Notes: a model not told the origin generated them from the sequence alone. A DNA stretch of 9,423 nucleotides from Pseudomonadota bacterium (GCA_030673585.1 DAOVIU010000022.1:1-9423); one strand, 5' to 3'; shown: positions 1 through 6,510, counted from the stretch's first letter. Program-made: numbers and translations.

Positions 1-9
1 CGCGAAATA

Positions 10-38
10 TCGTGTCCCTGGTCCGTGTCCGTGATCGG
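10..38. repeat. CGTGTCC-type degenerate repeat, left half
   Basis: Short reiterated CGTGTCC/CCGTG units (for example GTCCGTGTCCGTGATCGG at 21-38). They match the repeat units at 742-807 and have the same orientation. With the CACGA-type units at 220-252 they could bound a second, empty or decayed copy of the element seen at 742-1163. The window starts here, so the full extent is unknown. Confidence 0.5.
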
Positions 39-219
39 TGGAGAGAGAATTTTTGGCCAATTTCTTGAAAGAGGGTCCCATCGGTTTAGTGCCCATGTAC
101 CTTTGACTCATGTGACTCATGAGGATTCTTACTTTATTAGAGCAAAAAGTATTTGGTGTCAATACCCTATTGTGAGATTTCTGAGAAAGCCGCTATCCGG
201 CGCTCAAAATTTTTTTTCA
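39..219. other. Intergenic, no gene recognised
   Basis: Nothing codes convincingly here. A long plus-strand frame runs through this stretch but continues antisense to the DUF35 gene and looks like no known protein. The stretch contains the near-repeat GACTCATGTGACTCATGAG at about 106-123. A weak hairpin (GCCG 189-192, loop CTATC, CGGC 198-201, possibly extended by GAG 183-185 and CTC 203-205) is followed by eight T at 210-217. That arrangement would suit a plus-strand terminator for a gene left of the window, but the stem is short. Confidence 0.3.
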
Positions 220-252
220 ACACGAATCACGAGCCACGAGCACGGATCACGG
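220..252. repeat. CACGA-type degenerate repeat overlapping the DUF35 stop codon
   Basis: Units ACACGAATCACGAGC and CACGAGCACGGATCACGG. The same kind of sequence lies at 1130-1163 after the thiolase. In the direction of the DUF35 gene it reads CCGTGATCCGTGCTCGTG, and the TGA inside it is the DUF35 stop codon (247-249). So the end of the protein is set by the repeat. Confidence 0.6.
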
Positions 253-729
253 TTTTGCCGGCTCGAAGGCATAGTAGACGCGGTCCTTGAGAACGGTTTC
301 CCTCCCCATCTGGACGGGGACGGGATCCACGGGAAAGACATACAGCTTGACCTCATCCCCCTCCTTGAGCTGTCCCACCTGGCAGTGGACGATCCTGCAA
401 AAGAGCTTCAATTTTCCCCCCAGGTCGATGAGGGCGTGGATAAGGGGGGTTTCGAACCCCAGGGGAACGCCGACCTCTTCCTCGGTGACTACCTCCACCG
501 TCCCCCCAGTGGGCAGGTCGATCCACTCCAAATCCTCCGAGAGGCATTCGGGGCAGATAATCCGGGGAGGAAAGGCTTCGTGGCCGCAGCTTTTGCACCT
601 GGTTGTGGTAAAACGGCCCTCCCGCAAATGTTCGTAGAAGGGATATACCCTGTTGAATTCCTTGGATTCCTGGGGATAGAGATCCATCGTGGCGATGTAC
701 TTCCCCTCCAATATTTTCAGCCCGGCCAT
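247..729 (-). CDS. Zn-ribbon/OB-fold (DUF35) acyl-CoA-associated protein, thiolase partner
   Basis: A 160-residue protein with a rubredoxin-like zinc ribbon followed by an OB fold. The four probable zinc ligands are Cys45, Cys48, Cys59 and Cys62 (CKSCGH and CPEC). The OB part (about 72-135) carries the typical GGTVEVVTEEEVG and GFETPLIHALIDL strands. Members of this family have no catalytic activity of their own. They bind CoA substrates and bridge or stabilise thiolases, as in archaeal acetoacetyl-CoA thiolase/HMG-CoA synthase complexes and the BbsA subunit of benzoylsuccinyl-CoA thiolase. The thiolase upstream on the same strand is the obvious partner, although about 430 bp of repeats and a pseudogene separate them. 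The start is supported by GGGAGGG at 735-741, five bases before the ATG. The stop codon lies inside a repeat. Family assignment is firm; the substrate is unknown. Confidence 0.9.
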   Translation of the reverse strand: MAGLKILEGKYIATMDLYPQESKEFNRVYPFYEHLREGRFTTTRCKSCGHEAFPPRIICPECLSEDLEWIDLPTGGTVEVVTEEEVGVPLGFETPLIHALIDLGGKLKLFCRIVHCQVGQLKEGDEVKLYVFPVDPVPVQMGRETVLKDRVYYAFEPAKP

Positions 730-741
730 GAAGACCCTCCC

Positions 742-807
742 TATTCGTTATCCGTGACCGTTATTCGTATCCGTGAAACGTGTCCGTTATACATGTCAGT
801 GTTCCGT
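742..807. repeat. CCGTG-rich outer arm, DUF35 side
   Basis: Reiterated TATTCGT, TATCCGTG, CCGTTA and CGTGTCC units occupy this stretch directly upstream of the DUF35 Shine-Dalgarno. It is an imperfect inverted counterpart of 1128-1163: both, read toward the interior, run TTCGT...CGTG...CGTTA. Confidence 0.55.
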
Positions 808-830
808 GACTCAGATTAAATCCTAAATCC

Positions 831-877
831 GAAGCACTAAATACTAAACAATATCTAAATCCTAAATCCAAATGACC
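831..877. repeat. AT-rich inner inverted repeat, DUF35 side
   Basis: Forty-seven bases that pair with the reverse complement of 1081-1127. By hand, the ungapped alignment has 27 identities, including an exact TAAATACTAAA block and an exact CAAATGACC block at the same spacing. It lies just outside the stop codon of the four-helix pseudogene. Confidence 0.6.
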
Positions 878-883
878 AAAACC

Positions 884-1086
884 TTATTTTACCTTTTCTA
901 CGATAGAACCGAAGATTTTCATAAGCTCTATTGCTTCATTGATCAATGCTTCCTTTTTCTTTTCTGCATCTTCTCCCTGCAGTTCCATAAGCCTCAACCA
1001 ATACCTTCTCTCTTTGGCTTCTTTGCGGCAAATCTTAGGGTTCGCTCTTCTAAATCATACTGTTTTGAGTTTTCACCTTCGGTCAT
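884..1086 (-). pseudogene. Four-helix-bundle protein (23S rRNA intervening-sequence family), internal deletion and frameshift
   Basis: From the ATG at 1086 the frame encodes MTEGENSKQYDLEERTLRFA, a typical N-terminus of the S23/IVS-encoded four-helix-bundle family. It then reads nonsense to a TGA at 994-996. A different frame downstream encodes the family's C-terminal half: ICRKEAKERRYWLRL, then a lysine/glutamate-rich helix, then AIELMKIFGSIVEKVK, ending at TAA 884-886. About 69 codons remain of the roughly 120 usual, so some 50 middle codons are missing. The junction falls in AGATTTGCC, which can be read both as the end of LRFA and as part of KICRK. This points to a deletion between short direct repeats. 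Function of the intact family is poorly known. The start codon is inside the inner inverted repeat. Confidence 0.8.
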
Positions 1087-1127
1087 TTGAGTTTGTTTAG
1101 AGTTTAGAATTTAGTATTTATAATTTG
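1081..1127. repeat. AT-rich inner inverted repeat, thiolase side
   Basis: Inverted partner of 831-877. Its inner end, GGTCATTTG, contains the start codon (1084-1086) of the four-helix gene, so gene and repeat are physically joined. The opposite strand reads TAAATACTAAA and ends CAAATGACC. Confidence 0.6.
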
Positions 1128-1163
1128 CCCGTAACGCGTCACGAGCACGAGCACGAATTACGG
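1128..1163. repeat. CACGA-type outer arm overlapping the thiolase stop codon
   Basis: Contains GTCACGAGCACGAGCACGAA followed by TTACGG. In gene direction it reads CCGTAATTCGTGCTCGTG, and the TAA inside it is the thiolase stop (1158-1160). It is a direct relative of 220-252 and an imperfect inverted relative of 742-807. Confidence 0.6.
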
Positions 1164-2327
1164 TTCTCTTCCGTATATCACGACGGTATGGGCCGCTATG
1201 AAACCGCTCAGGTTGTGGGTGAGCCCCGTCCTCGCTCCTTCCACCTGTGTCACCGCATCCCCCCTCAGCTGGTGCATGATCTCGATGGCCTGACGGATTC
1301 CCGTTCCACCAAAGGGGTGCCCGCAGCTCAAGAGGCCTCCATCGGTGTTGATGGGGATTCGGCCCCCGAAATCGGATTCGCCCTCTTGGACGAAGAGGCC
1401 CCCCTCGCCCTTTTCACAAAAGCCCAGATCCTCGTATTCGATAATCTCGGAAATGGTGAAGCAGTCGTGGGTTTGGGCCACATCGAGGTTACCGGGTTCG
1501 ATTCCCGCGGATTGATGGGCCTGTTTTGCCGCAATCTTGAGTGCCTCCCACGTGGTCCAGCTGGGCATGTTGGCCGACATGTTGTTCAACGTGGCCTGAC
1601 CTGTTCCCTTGATGTAGACCAGGGGTTTATCCGTCAAATCCTTGGCCCTGTCCTCACAGGCCAGGATGACGGCGGCGCATCCGTCCGTAATGGGGCAGCA
1701 GTCGTACAGGGTAAGGGGAGGGACGATACTCTTGGCGCTGAGCGCCATCTCCAGGGTAATGGGCTCTCGGAACTGGGCGTTTGGGTTATTCAGTCCATTG
1801 CGCCTATTTTTCACCGAAACCATGGACAGCTGCTCCTTGGTCGTTCCGTACAGCTTCATGTGTTGCTTGGCGACCATGGCAAAGGCCGGGGGTGGCAGTC
1901 CCAATCCCTGGGCCCCGTCCCAGTCATGGTCCACCGATGCTAATTCGCTGTAAAAAACCTCCCATTTCTCCGGCATGTAGAGTTTCTCTCCCCCGATCAC
2001 CATGACGATATCGGCTATGCCGCTTCTGATGAGCCCGTAGGCAAGGATGATGGCGGAACTTCCGCTGGCGCACAAGAGCTCAACCCTGGCACAGATAGTT
2101 CTGGGCTTGATGCCCAGGTACTCGGCCACAACGGGAGCAAGATGCGTCTGGAAAGCGCTGCGCTCCGTATAGGCGGATGCCACCAATAATCCGTCGATGA
2201 CCTTGTTGGTGACCGCCTTGTTGTCATCAAAACAGGCCTTGCCGGCCTCCTGGAACATGTCCCTGAGCGAGGCCTCCCGCATCCCCCATTTACACATTCC
2301 ACCAGCGATAACACACACGTTTCTCAT
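1158..2327 (-). CDS. Thiolase (SCP-x/acetyl-CoA acetyltransferase-like)
   Basis: A 389-residue thiolase-fold enzyme, the usual length for this group. Thiolases make or break beta-ketoacyl-CoA by acyl transfer. The nucleophilic cysteine is Cys86 in LLCASGSSA. The active-site histidine is in HDCF (His287). The C-terminal catalytic loop is GGLLSCGHPFGGTG, with Cys335 and His337. The sequence resembles the SCP-x/archaeal-type 'acetyl-CoA acetyltransferase' branch, which works with a DUF35 protein, rather than the classical FadA/AtoB branch. The DUF35 gene lies downstream on the same strand. The ATG at 2327 follows GGGGA about ten bases upstream. Substrate cannot be read from the sequence: acetoacetyl-CoA, an aryl-ketoacyl-CoA or another ketoacyl-CoA are all possible. 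The last codon and stop lie in a repeat. Confidence 0.9.
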   Translation of the reverse strand: MRNVCVIAGGMCKWGMREASLRDMFQEAGKACFDDNKAVTNKVIDGLLVASAYTERSAFQTHLAPVVAEYLGIKPRTICARVELLCASGSSAIILAYGLIRSGIADIVMVIGGEKLYMPEKWEVFYSELASVDHDWDGAQGLGLPPPAFAMVAKQHMKLYGTTKEQLSMVSVKNRRNGLNNPNAQFREPITLEMALSAKSIVPPLTLYDCCPITDGCAAVILACEDRAKDLTDKPLVYIKGTGQATLNNMSANMPSWTTWEALKIAAKQAHQSAGIEPGNLDVAQTHDCFTISEIIEYEDLGFCEKGEGGLFVQEGESDFGGRIPINTDGGLLSCGHPFGGTGIRQAIEIMHQLRGDAVTQVEGARTGLTHNLSGFIAAHTVVIYGREP

Positions 2328-2689
2328 TATCCGTGTCCCCTTTTATTTGATTCTTACCGTTTCCGGCCTCAAAACCTTGCGAGAATTTTCACATTACCTT
2401 ATGAAAAACCCCGCCTTCGTGTCAACCTGTTTTTTGGGGTATGCAGCCAAACGGCCTTGCAAGACGCAGGGGGGTTGCTTTAGAATGGGCAAGAATGGGT
2501 AACAAAAAAATCGAACTTCGGGGCTTCGCCCCCAGCTATCCATGTGGATAGCACACATCGATCGTGACAAAAAAGCTAATATTTCAATGACTTGTAAACA
2601 TTTCGAGAAGTTTAATGTGCGCACAGAGCTCCTTTTGGTAGTTTTGAGAGATCTCAATATATTCTATACCAGCTCATGAGGAGGGGTAC
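2328..2689. other. Divergent intergenic region with two adjacent hairpins
   Basis: Separates the thiolase (minus) from the activator ATPase (plus). Two perfect hairpins stand side by side: GGGGC-TTC-GCCCC (2520-2532) and GCTATCCA-TG-TGGATAGC (2535-2552). Neither is followed by a T run. The plus-strand gene has a strong GAGGAGGGG (about 2679-2687) before its ATG. I found no convincing plus-strand promoter. An 87-codon minus-strand frame (2394-2657) crosses the hairpins and is not recognised. Confidence 0.4.
2396..2425 (-). promoter_or_regulatory. Candidate sigma70-type promoter for the thiolase unit
   Basis: On the minus strand a perfect TTGACA (2425-2420) is followed after 18 bases by TAAGGT (2401-2396). 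A start site near 2389 would leave a leader of about 60 bases before the thiolase ATG. The -10 match is modest. Confidence 0.35.
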
Positions 2690-3469
2690 ATGATAACCGC
2701 CGGGACTGATATCGGGTCCTTGTCAGTGGAATCGGTGATCTTCGAAAAGGAACGGGGTGTGATGGGTTATTCCATCGTCCTCACCGGTCCAAACAGCAGA
2801 AAGTCATCGGAGGTCTCCCTTGAACAGGCCCTCAGTTCAGCCGATGTTCAACGGACGGACATCCCCTACATCGTTTCCACGGGATGCGGTAGGGAAATTT
2901 CCGGTTTCGCCAATGAAAGCATTACCGAGATTACCTGTTTGGCAAAGGGGGTCCACTACCTGTTCCCCGATTGCAGGACCATTATCGACATTGGGGGACA
3001 GGATACGAAGGTCATCAACATCGATGAAAAGGGGAGGGTCACCGGTTTCGATATGAACGACAAATGCGCGGCTGGAACGGGGAGGTTCTTGGAGGTTATG
3101 GCCATGGCGTTGAACGTGGATCTAGGGGAAATGGGGGAGCGGTCGCTCCATTTCAAGGGGGATATCGAGATCAGCAGCCTCTGCACCGTCTTCGCCGAAT
3201 CGGAGGTGGTTTCCCTGGTTTCGGAGGGAAGGGAGGTGGAGGATATCCTCCATGCCTTGAACAAGGCAGTTACAGATCGGACCGTGAGCCTCCTGGAGAG
3301 AGTGGGGCCGGCAGGTAAGATTGCCATGACAGGTGGAGTGGCAAAAAACGTGGGCGTGGTGCGGGCCATAGAGGAGAGGCTGGGCCAATCGATGATGGTG
3401 TATGACGAGCCCCAAATCGTTGGGGCATTAGGAGCGGCATTGATCGCCTGGGAGAGGATGGAAGGTTAA
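2690..3469 (+). CDS. 2-hydroxyacyl-CoA dehydratase activator (BcrAD/BadFG ATPase family)
   Basis: A 259-residue ASKHA-fold ATPase, full length for single-gene activators such as HgdC. These homodimers bridge one [4Fe-4S] cluster and use ATP hydrolysis to push an electron onto a dehydratase or reductase at very low potential. Visible motifs: phosphate-1 GTDIGS (5-10), phosphate-2 IDIGGQDTK (99-107), and adenosine motif MTGGVAKN (213-220). The two cluster cysteines are Cys126 (NDKCAAGTGRF) and Cys165 (SSLCTVFAESE), matching the HgdC positions closely. The enzyme is oxygen-sensitive in known cases, which supports an anaerobic host. The usual dehydratase subunits do not flank it: the thiolase unit is divergent and nadK lies 364 bases downstream. 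It may serve a distant dehydratase, or belong to the related activators of unknown role. Start chosen for the strong Shine-Dalgarno. Confidence 0.88.
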   Translation: MITAGTDIGSLSVESVIFEKERGVMGYSIVLTGPNSRKSSEVSLEQALSSADVQRTDIPYIVSTGCGREISGFANESITEITCLAKGVHYLFPDCRTIIDIGGQDTKVINIDEKGRVTGFDMNDKCAAGTGRFLEVMAMALNVDLGEMGERSLHFKGDIEISSLCTVFAESEVVSLVSEGREVEDILHALNKAVTDRTVSLLERVGPAGKIAMTGGVAKNVGVVRAIEERLGQSMMVYDEPQIVGALGAALIAWERMEG

Positions 3470-3623
3470 CGTTCGTCGCCCATCGGTAAATCCCCTTTCG
3501 TTCCGTTGCGTTTCAAGCCATCCATTTCGGTCACGCCAATATGGGCGATTCGCGTCGATAGAGTATAAATCCGTAGACCTTCAGATCTCGGAAGAGTAGC
3601 TGTTCCTCCGCTTATGCACTGCC

Positions 3624-3654
3624 CTGACCGCATGACTGCAGCACTGCAGAACAA
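3624..3654. repeat. Family-2 short repeat (CTGACCGCA + ACTGCAGC units), copy 1
   Basis: CTGACCGCA (3624-3632), two variable bases, then ACTGCAGCACTGCA (3635-3648) and GAACAA. The block recurs at 7132-7172, with 23 of the first 25 positions identical. This copy has two 8-base units, the other three. Confidence 0.7.
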
Positions 3655-3717
3655 CCACGTGAGGAATTCGCGTTCGAAGACCCTTTTTCGGGTTTTTCAT
3701 AGGTCCCAGACTTCGCC

Positions 3718-3745
3718 TTGACAAGGAAATTTCGCGTAGTATATC
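3718..3745 (+). promoter_or_regulatory. Candidate promoter for the nadK-recN unit
   Basis: A perfect TTGACA (3718-3723), 16-base spacer and TATATC (3740-3745). A start near 3752 would give a leader of about 80 bases before nadK. Confidence 0.5.
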
Positions 3746-3833
3746 ATCAATTCCTGAAAAGCTCGCTTCTCGGGCATATTACGACCAACATGCATAACTT
3801 CATCGATGATCACTCTGCCAAAGGGGGTCGATT

Positions 3834-4688
3834 TTGGAAAGGGTAGGTATCCTCCTGAAGCGAAATAAACCGGAGGCAATTGAGATTGCCAGGGAGCTCA
3901 TCCGATGGTTTCAAGAGCGTAACATAGCCGTCTACCTGGAGGATGAGGTGGCCGGGCAGTTCGATGGCTCGGCGGGTTGCCCGAGGGAAACTCTCCCATC
4001 GCAGGTGGAGGTTATCTTGGTGTTGGGGGGCGATGGAACCCTACTCAGCGTGGCGAGATTGGTGGAAGAGAATCAGGTTCCCATTTTGGGGATCAATTTG
4101 GGAGGGCTGGGGTTCCTTACCGAGATAACGCTGGATAACCTCTACAAGGTTTTGGAGGGGTTGATCCAGGGAGACTACAAGTGTCATAGGAGAATGACGC
4201 TTAACATCCATGTCCTGAGAAAAGGCGAAATGGTGGCCGATTTCACCGTACTCAACGATGCGGTAATCAATAAGGGAGCATTGGCCAGGATCATAGACTT
4301 GGAGACCAGCATAAGCGATGAATATTTAACGACCTTTAAGGCGGATGGGTTGATCATTTCCACCCCAACGGGCTCTACGGCGTATTCGCTCTCCGCGGGT
4401 GGGCCTATCGTATACCCCTCATTACAAACCATTGTCATTACCCCGATTTGCCCGCATACGTTAACCAACAGGCCCATTATCCTCCCGGATACTGCGGTCA
4501 TCAAGGCAACCCTGAATTCGGAGAATGAGGAGGTCATTTTGACTTTGGATGGACAGGTGGGCTTTTCCCTGCAGTTCGGTGATACCGTGGAGATCCGAAA
4601 GGGGAGAAATACCATCCTGCTCATCGAATCCCCGTATAAAAGCTATTTTGAGGTGCTGAGGACGAAGTTGAGATGGGGTGAACGGTAG
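3834..4688 (+). CDS. nadK: NAD kinase
   Basis: A 284-residue cytoplasmic enzyme that phosphorylates NAD to NADP using ATP or polyphosphate. The hallmark GGDGT is at 65-69 (LVLGGDGTLL), followed by GINLGGLGFLTE (86-97). The NE-type motif appears as LND (140-142), with Asp where many homologues have Glu. The conserved TPTGSTAYSLSAGGPI starts at Thr177, and ILTLDGQ is at 235-241. Length and motif order fit the family throughout. Translation probably starts at the TTG at 3834: GGGGG (3823-3827) lies six bases upstream, and the protein begins MERVGILLKR, as NAD kinases do. recN follows after 80 bases, the order seen in many bacteria. Confidence 0.95.
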   Translation: MERVGILLKRNKPEAIEIARELIRWFQERNIAVYLEDEVAGQFDGSAGCPRETLPSQVEVILVLGGDGTLLSVARLVEENQVPILGINLGGLGFLTEITLDNLYKVLEGLIQGDYKCHRRMTLNIHVLRKGEMVADFTVLNDAVINKGALARIIDLETSISDEYLTTFKADGLIISTPTGSTAYSLSAGGPIVYPSLQTIVITPICPHTLTNRPIILPDTAVIKATLNSENEEVILTLDGQVGFSLQFGDTVEIRKGRNTILLIESPYKSYFEVLRTKLRWGER

Positions 4689-4731
4689 GTCCCGCTTACA
4701 TCCCGGTCGCGCTCTACTCCTCCGGGGCCGA

Positions 4732-4764
4732 ATATCCCAATAGGATATGCGGGGTTGCAACCCC
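4732..4764. promoter_or_regulatory. Two inverted repeats immediately upstream of recN
   Basis: ATATCC-CAATA-GGATAT (4732-4748) is followed two bases later by the perfect 14-base palindrome GGGGTTGCAACCCC (4751-4764), four bases before the recN ATG. The palindrome occupies the place of the ribosome binding site, and its GGGG is the only G-rich stretch there. They may be an operator, an RNA switch on translation, or an attenuator. Neither matches the gammaproteobacterial (CTGT-N8-ACAG) or Gram-positive (GAAC-N4-GTTC) LexA box. Confidence 0.45.
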
Positions 4765-4768
4765 AACG

Positions 4769-6502
4769 ATGCTTTCGGAATTACACATACAGGATTTCGC
4801 CATCATCGATAGCCTGGAAATCTCGTTCTCCAAGGGGTTGAACGTCCTGACGGGGGAGACGGGAACGGGGAAATCCATCATCATCAACGCCGTGAATATG
4901 ATTTTAGGGAATAAGGCCTCGGATGATCTCATCCGCACATCGGCCAAAGAGGGTGTAGTTGAGGCCTTGTTCGATATTGCGGAAAATGAGGACCTGAGCG
5001 CGAAGCTGAGGGAAAGGGGGTTCGAGATCGAGGAAAGCGTGGTCATCAGGCGGGTAATATCGAGGGGGGGAAGGAGCAAGGCCTTCATGAACAGGGGCTT
5101 GGTGGCCCTTCCTCTGTTGAGCGCCACCGGCGAGGAATTCCTCAATATCTATGGGCAACATGAACATCAGAGCCTCCAGCGCCATGAGAGACATATCGAT
5201 ATCCTGGATGAATTCGGAGGCCTCATGGAGCTCCGCTCAATCTATCAAGACCGCTTTCGGAGGCTCATGGAGGTAGAGAAAGAACTTGGAGACCTCAAAG
5301 CGCAGGAGGAGCGGGTTTCCAGGGAAAGGGAGTTGTTGACCTTTCAGCTCGGTGAGATCGAGGCGGCCAAGCTCAAGCCGGGGGAAGACCGGAGCCTCAC
5401 GGAGGAGAGGGGGGTTTTGATAAATGTCGAAAAACTGTTGGAGAACTCCCAGGGGGCGGAACATATCCTCTACTCCGGGGACGGTTCCGTTATGGAGAGG
5501 CTCAATGGGGTTTTGGAAAGGGTGCGGGAATTGGTTCGAATCGATCCGTCGGCTCCTCCCCTTGTCCAAGGCCTTGAATCCGCGATCTATCAGTTGGAGG
5601 ATGTCGCCCATTCCCTCAGGAGTTACGGTCAAAAGGTGGAGGTAAATCCCGAAAGGCTCGATGAGATCGAGGCGCGGTTGGATGAGATTACCCGTCTGAA
5701 GAGGAAGTATGGCCCAACCCTGGACGATATTTTCCAATTTAGGAGGAGAGCCGAGAGCGAGCTCGGGGAGATGGAAACCAACAAGGATCGAGTCGGCCAA
5801 TTGGAATCGGAGGAAAAGGAGCTCCAGGGCGAAATTCTATCGGTGGCCAAGGACTTGTCGGGGAAAAGGAGGATGATAGCGAGGCGACTGGAAGGGGGGA
5901 TCGAAAAGGAGTTGGCCGACCTGAGCATGGATAAAACCCGTTTCCAGGTCCGGATCGAGGGGTCCGACAAGGCTCCGGAAAAGGGGGTCCGTGGGATTCA
6001 TCTGACCCCCAAGGGAATGGATGAGGTTGAATTCCTCATCTCGCCAAACATCGGAGAGGCCTTGAAACCCTTATCAAGAATCGCATCGGGAGGGGAGCTC
6101 TCCCGCATTATGCTCGCCATGAAGAGCATATTGGCCGAAACAGGAGCTGGACAAACGCTTATTTTCGATGAAGTTGATGCGGGCATCGGGGGGGCGACGG
6201 CAGAGGTTGTCGGCAGGAAGTTGCGTGCTCTCTCCAAACGCCATCAGGTTCTCTGTGTAACCCACCTTCCTCAGATTGCCTGCTTCGCCGATACTCACTA
6301 TCATGTGAGCAAGGAGACCAAGGAGGGGAGAACTATCACGGGGGTCAAAAGGTTAGAGGACGATGGGATTACCGATGAGATCGCCCGGATGTTGGGGGGA
6401 ATGCGTATCACCTCAAAAACGAGGGCCCACGCCAGGGAGATGATCGAGAATATCAAAGGGGCAGGGGAGAGCAGGGAGAGCGGGAAAACCGAGGGAGGAT
6501 AA
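4769..6502 (+). CDS. recN: DNA repair protein RecN
   Basis: A 577-residue SMC-like ATPase of double-strand-break repair that tethers DNA ends and assists RecA. The N-terminal head has Walker A GETGTGKS (29-36) and the IYGQHEHQSL motif (127-136). The middle (about 155-385) is glutamate/arginine-rich and helical, as expected for the short RecN coiled coil. The C-terminal head has signature SGGELSR (440-446), Walker B LIFDEVD (464-470) and the H-loop histidine in VTHLPQ (His499). Complete and of normal length. The start is firm because MLSELHIQDFAIIDSLEI matches the family's first strand. Shine-Dalgarno is poor and overlaps a palindrome, suggesting unusual control. The last codons contain the ribosome binding site of the next gene. 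Confidence 0.96.
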   Translation: MLSELHIQDFAIIDSLEISFSKGLNVLTGETGTGKSIIINAVNMILGNKASDDLIRTSAKEGVVEALFDIAENEDLSAKLRERGFEIEESVVIRRVISRGGRSKAFMNRGLVALPLLSATGEEFLNIYGQHEHQSLQRHERHIDILDEFGGLMELRSIYQDRFRRLMEVEKELGDLKAQEERVSRERELLTFQLGEIEAAKLKPGEDRSLTEERGVLINVEKLLENSQGAEHILYSGDGSVMERLNGVLERVRELVRIDPSAPPLVQGLESAIYQLEDVAHSLRSYGQKVEVNPERLDEIEARLDEITRLKRKYGPTLDDIFQFRRRAESELGEMETNKDRVGQLESEEKELQGEILSVAKDLSGKRRMIARRLEGGIEKELADLSMDKTRFQVRIEGSDKAPEKGVRGIHLTPKGMDEVEFLISPNIGEALKPLSRIASGGELSRIMLAMKSILAETGAGQTLIFDEVDAGIGGATAEVVGRKLRALSKRHQVLCVTHLPQIACFADTHYHVSKETKEGRTITGVKRLEDDGITDEIARMLGGMRITSKTRAHAREMIENIKGAGESRESGKTEGG

Positions 6503-6510
6503 ATCCGGAC

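Larger units (their letters stand above)
742..1163 (-). mobile_element. Candidate repeat-bounded element carrying a broken four-helix-bundle gene
   Basis: This block fills the gap between the thiolase stop codon and the DUF35 ribosome binding site. From the outside inward it has CGTG/CACG-rich arms (742-807 and 1128-1163), an AT-rich imperfect inverted repeat (831-877 and 1081-1127), and one small gene (884-1086, degraded). Thiolase and DUF35 genes are usually adjacent, so the block looks inserted. No transposase is present and no target-site duplication could be identified, so any mobility would need help in trans. Calling it mobile is an inference; the inverted symmetry is directly visible. 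Confidence 0.4.
3470..3833. other. Intergenic region between the activator and nadK
   Basis: No gene is supported. The stretch contains a family-2 repeat (3624-3654), a weak ACCC-TTTTTC-GGGT hairpin followed by five T (3680-3697), too short to call a terminator firmly, and a nadK promoter candidate (3718-3745). Two short minus-strand open frames here resemble nothing known. Confidence 0.5.

Noticed and set aside
25..819. A 264-codon plus-strand open frame
   Set aside because: It runs antisense to the well-supported DUF35 gene and through repeats, and shows no recognisable domain.
742..1163. CRISPR array
   Set aside because: The repeats are short, degenerate and partly inverted, with no uniform spacers or cas genes.
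1125..1943. A 272-codon plus-strand open frame
   Set aside because: Antisense shadow of the thiolase, whose catalytic motifs are all on the other strand; it begins in the CACGA repeat.
2394..2657. An 87-codon minus-strand open frame upstream of the thiolase
   Set aside because: It crosses two hairpins, has no good ribosome site, and I recognise no family. A conserved repeat-derived sequence is possible but not shown.
3680..3697. Hairpin ACCC-TTTTTC-GGGT followed by T residues as a terminator
   Set aside because: Only four base pairs, and more than 200 bases beyond the activator stop; too weak to call.
3466..3879. Two short minus-strand frames (62 and 60 codons) between the activator and nadK
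   Set aside because: One translates the family-2 repeat, the other overlaps the nadK promoter and start. Neither resembles a known protein.
5237..5800. A 187-codon minus-strand open frame
   Set aside because: Lies within recN on the opposite strand and has no family features; RecN is continuous and complete.
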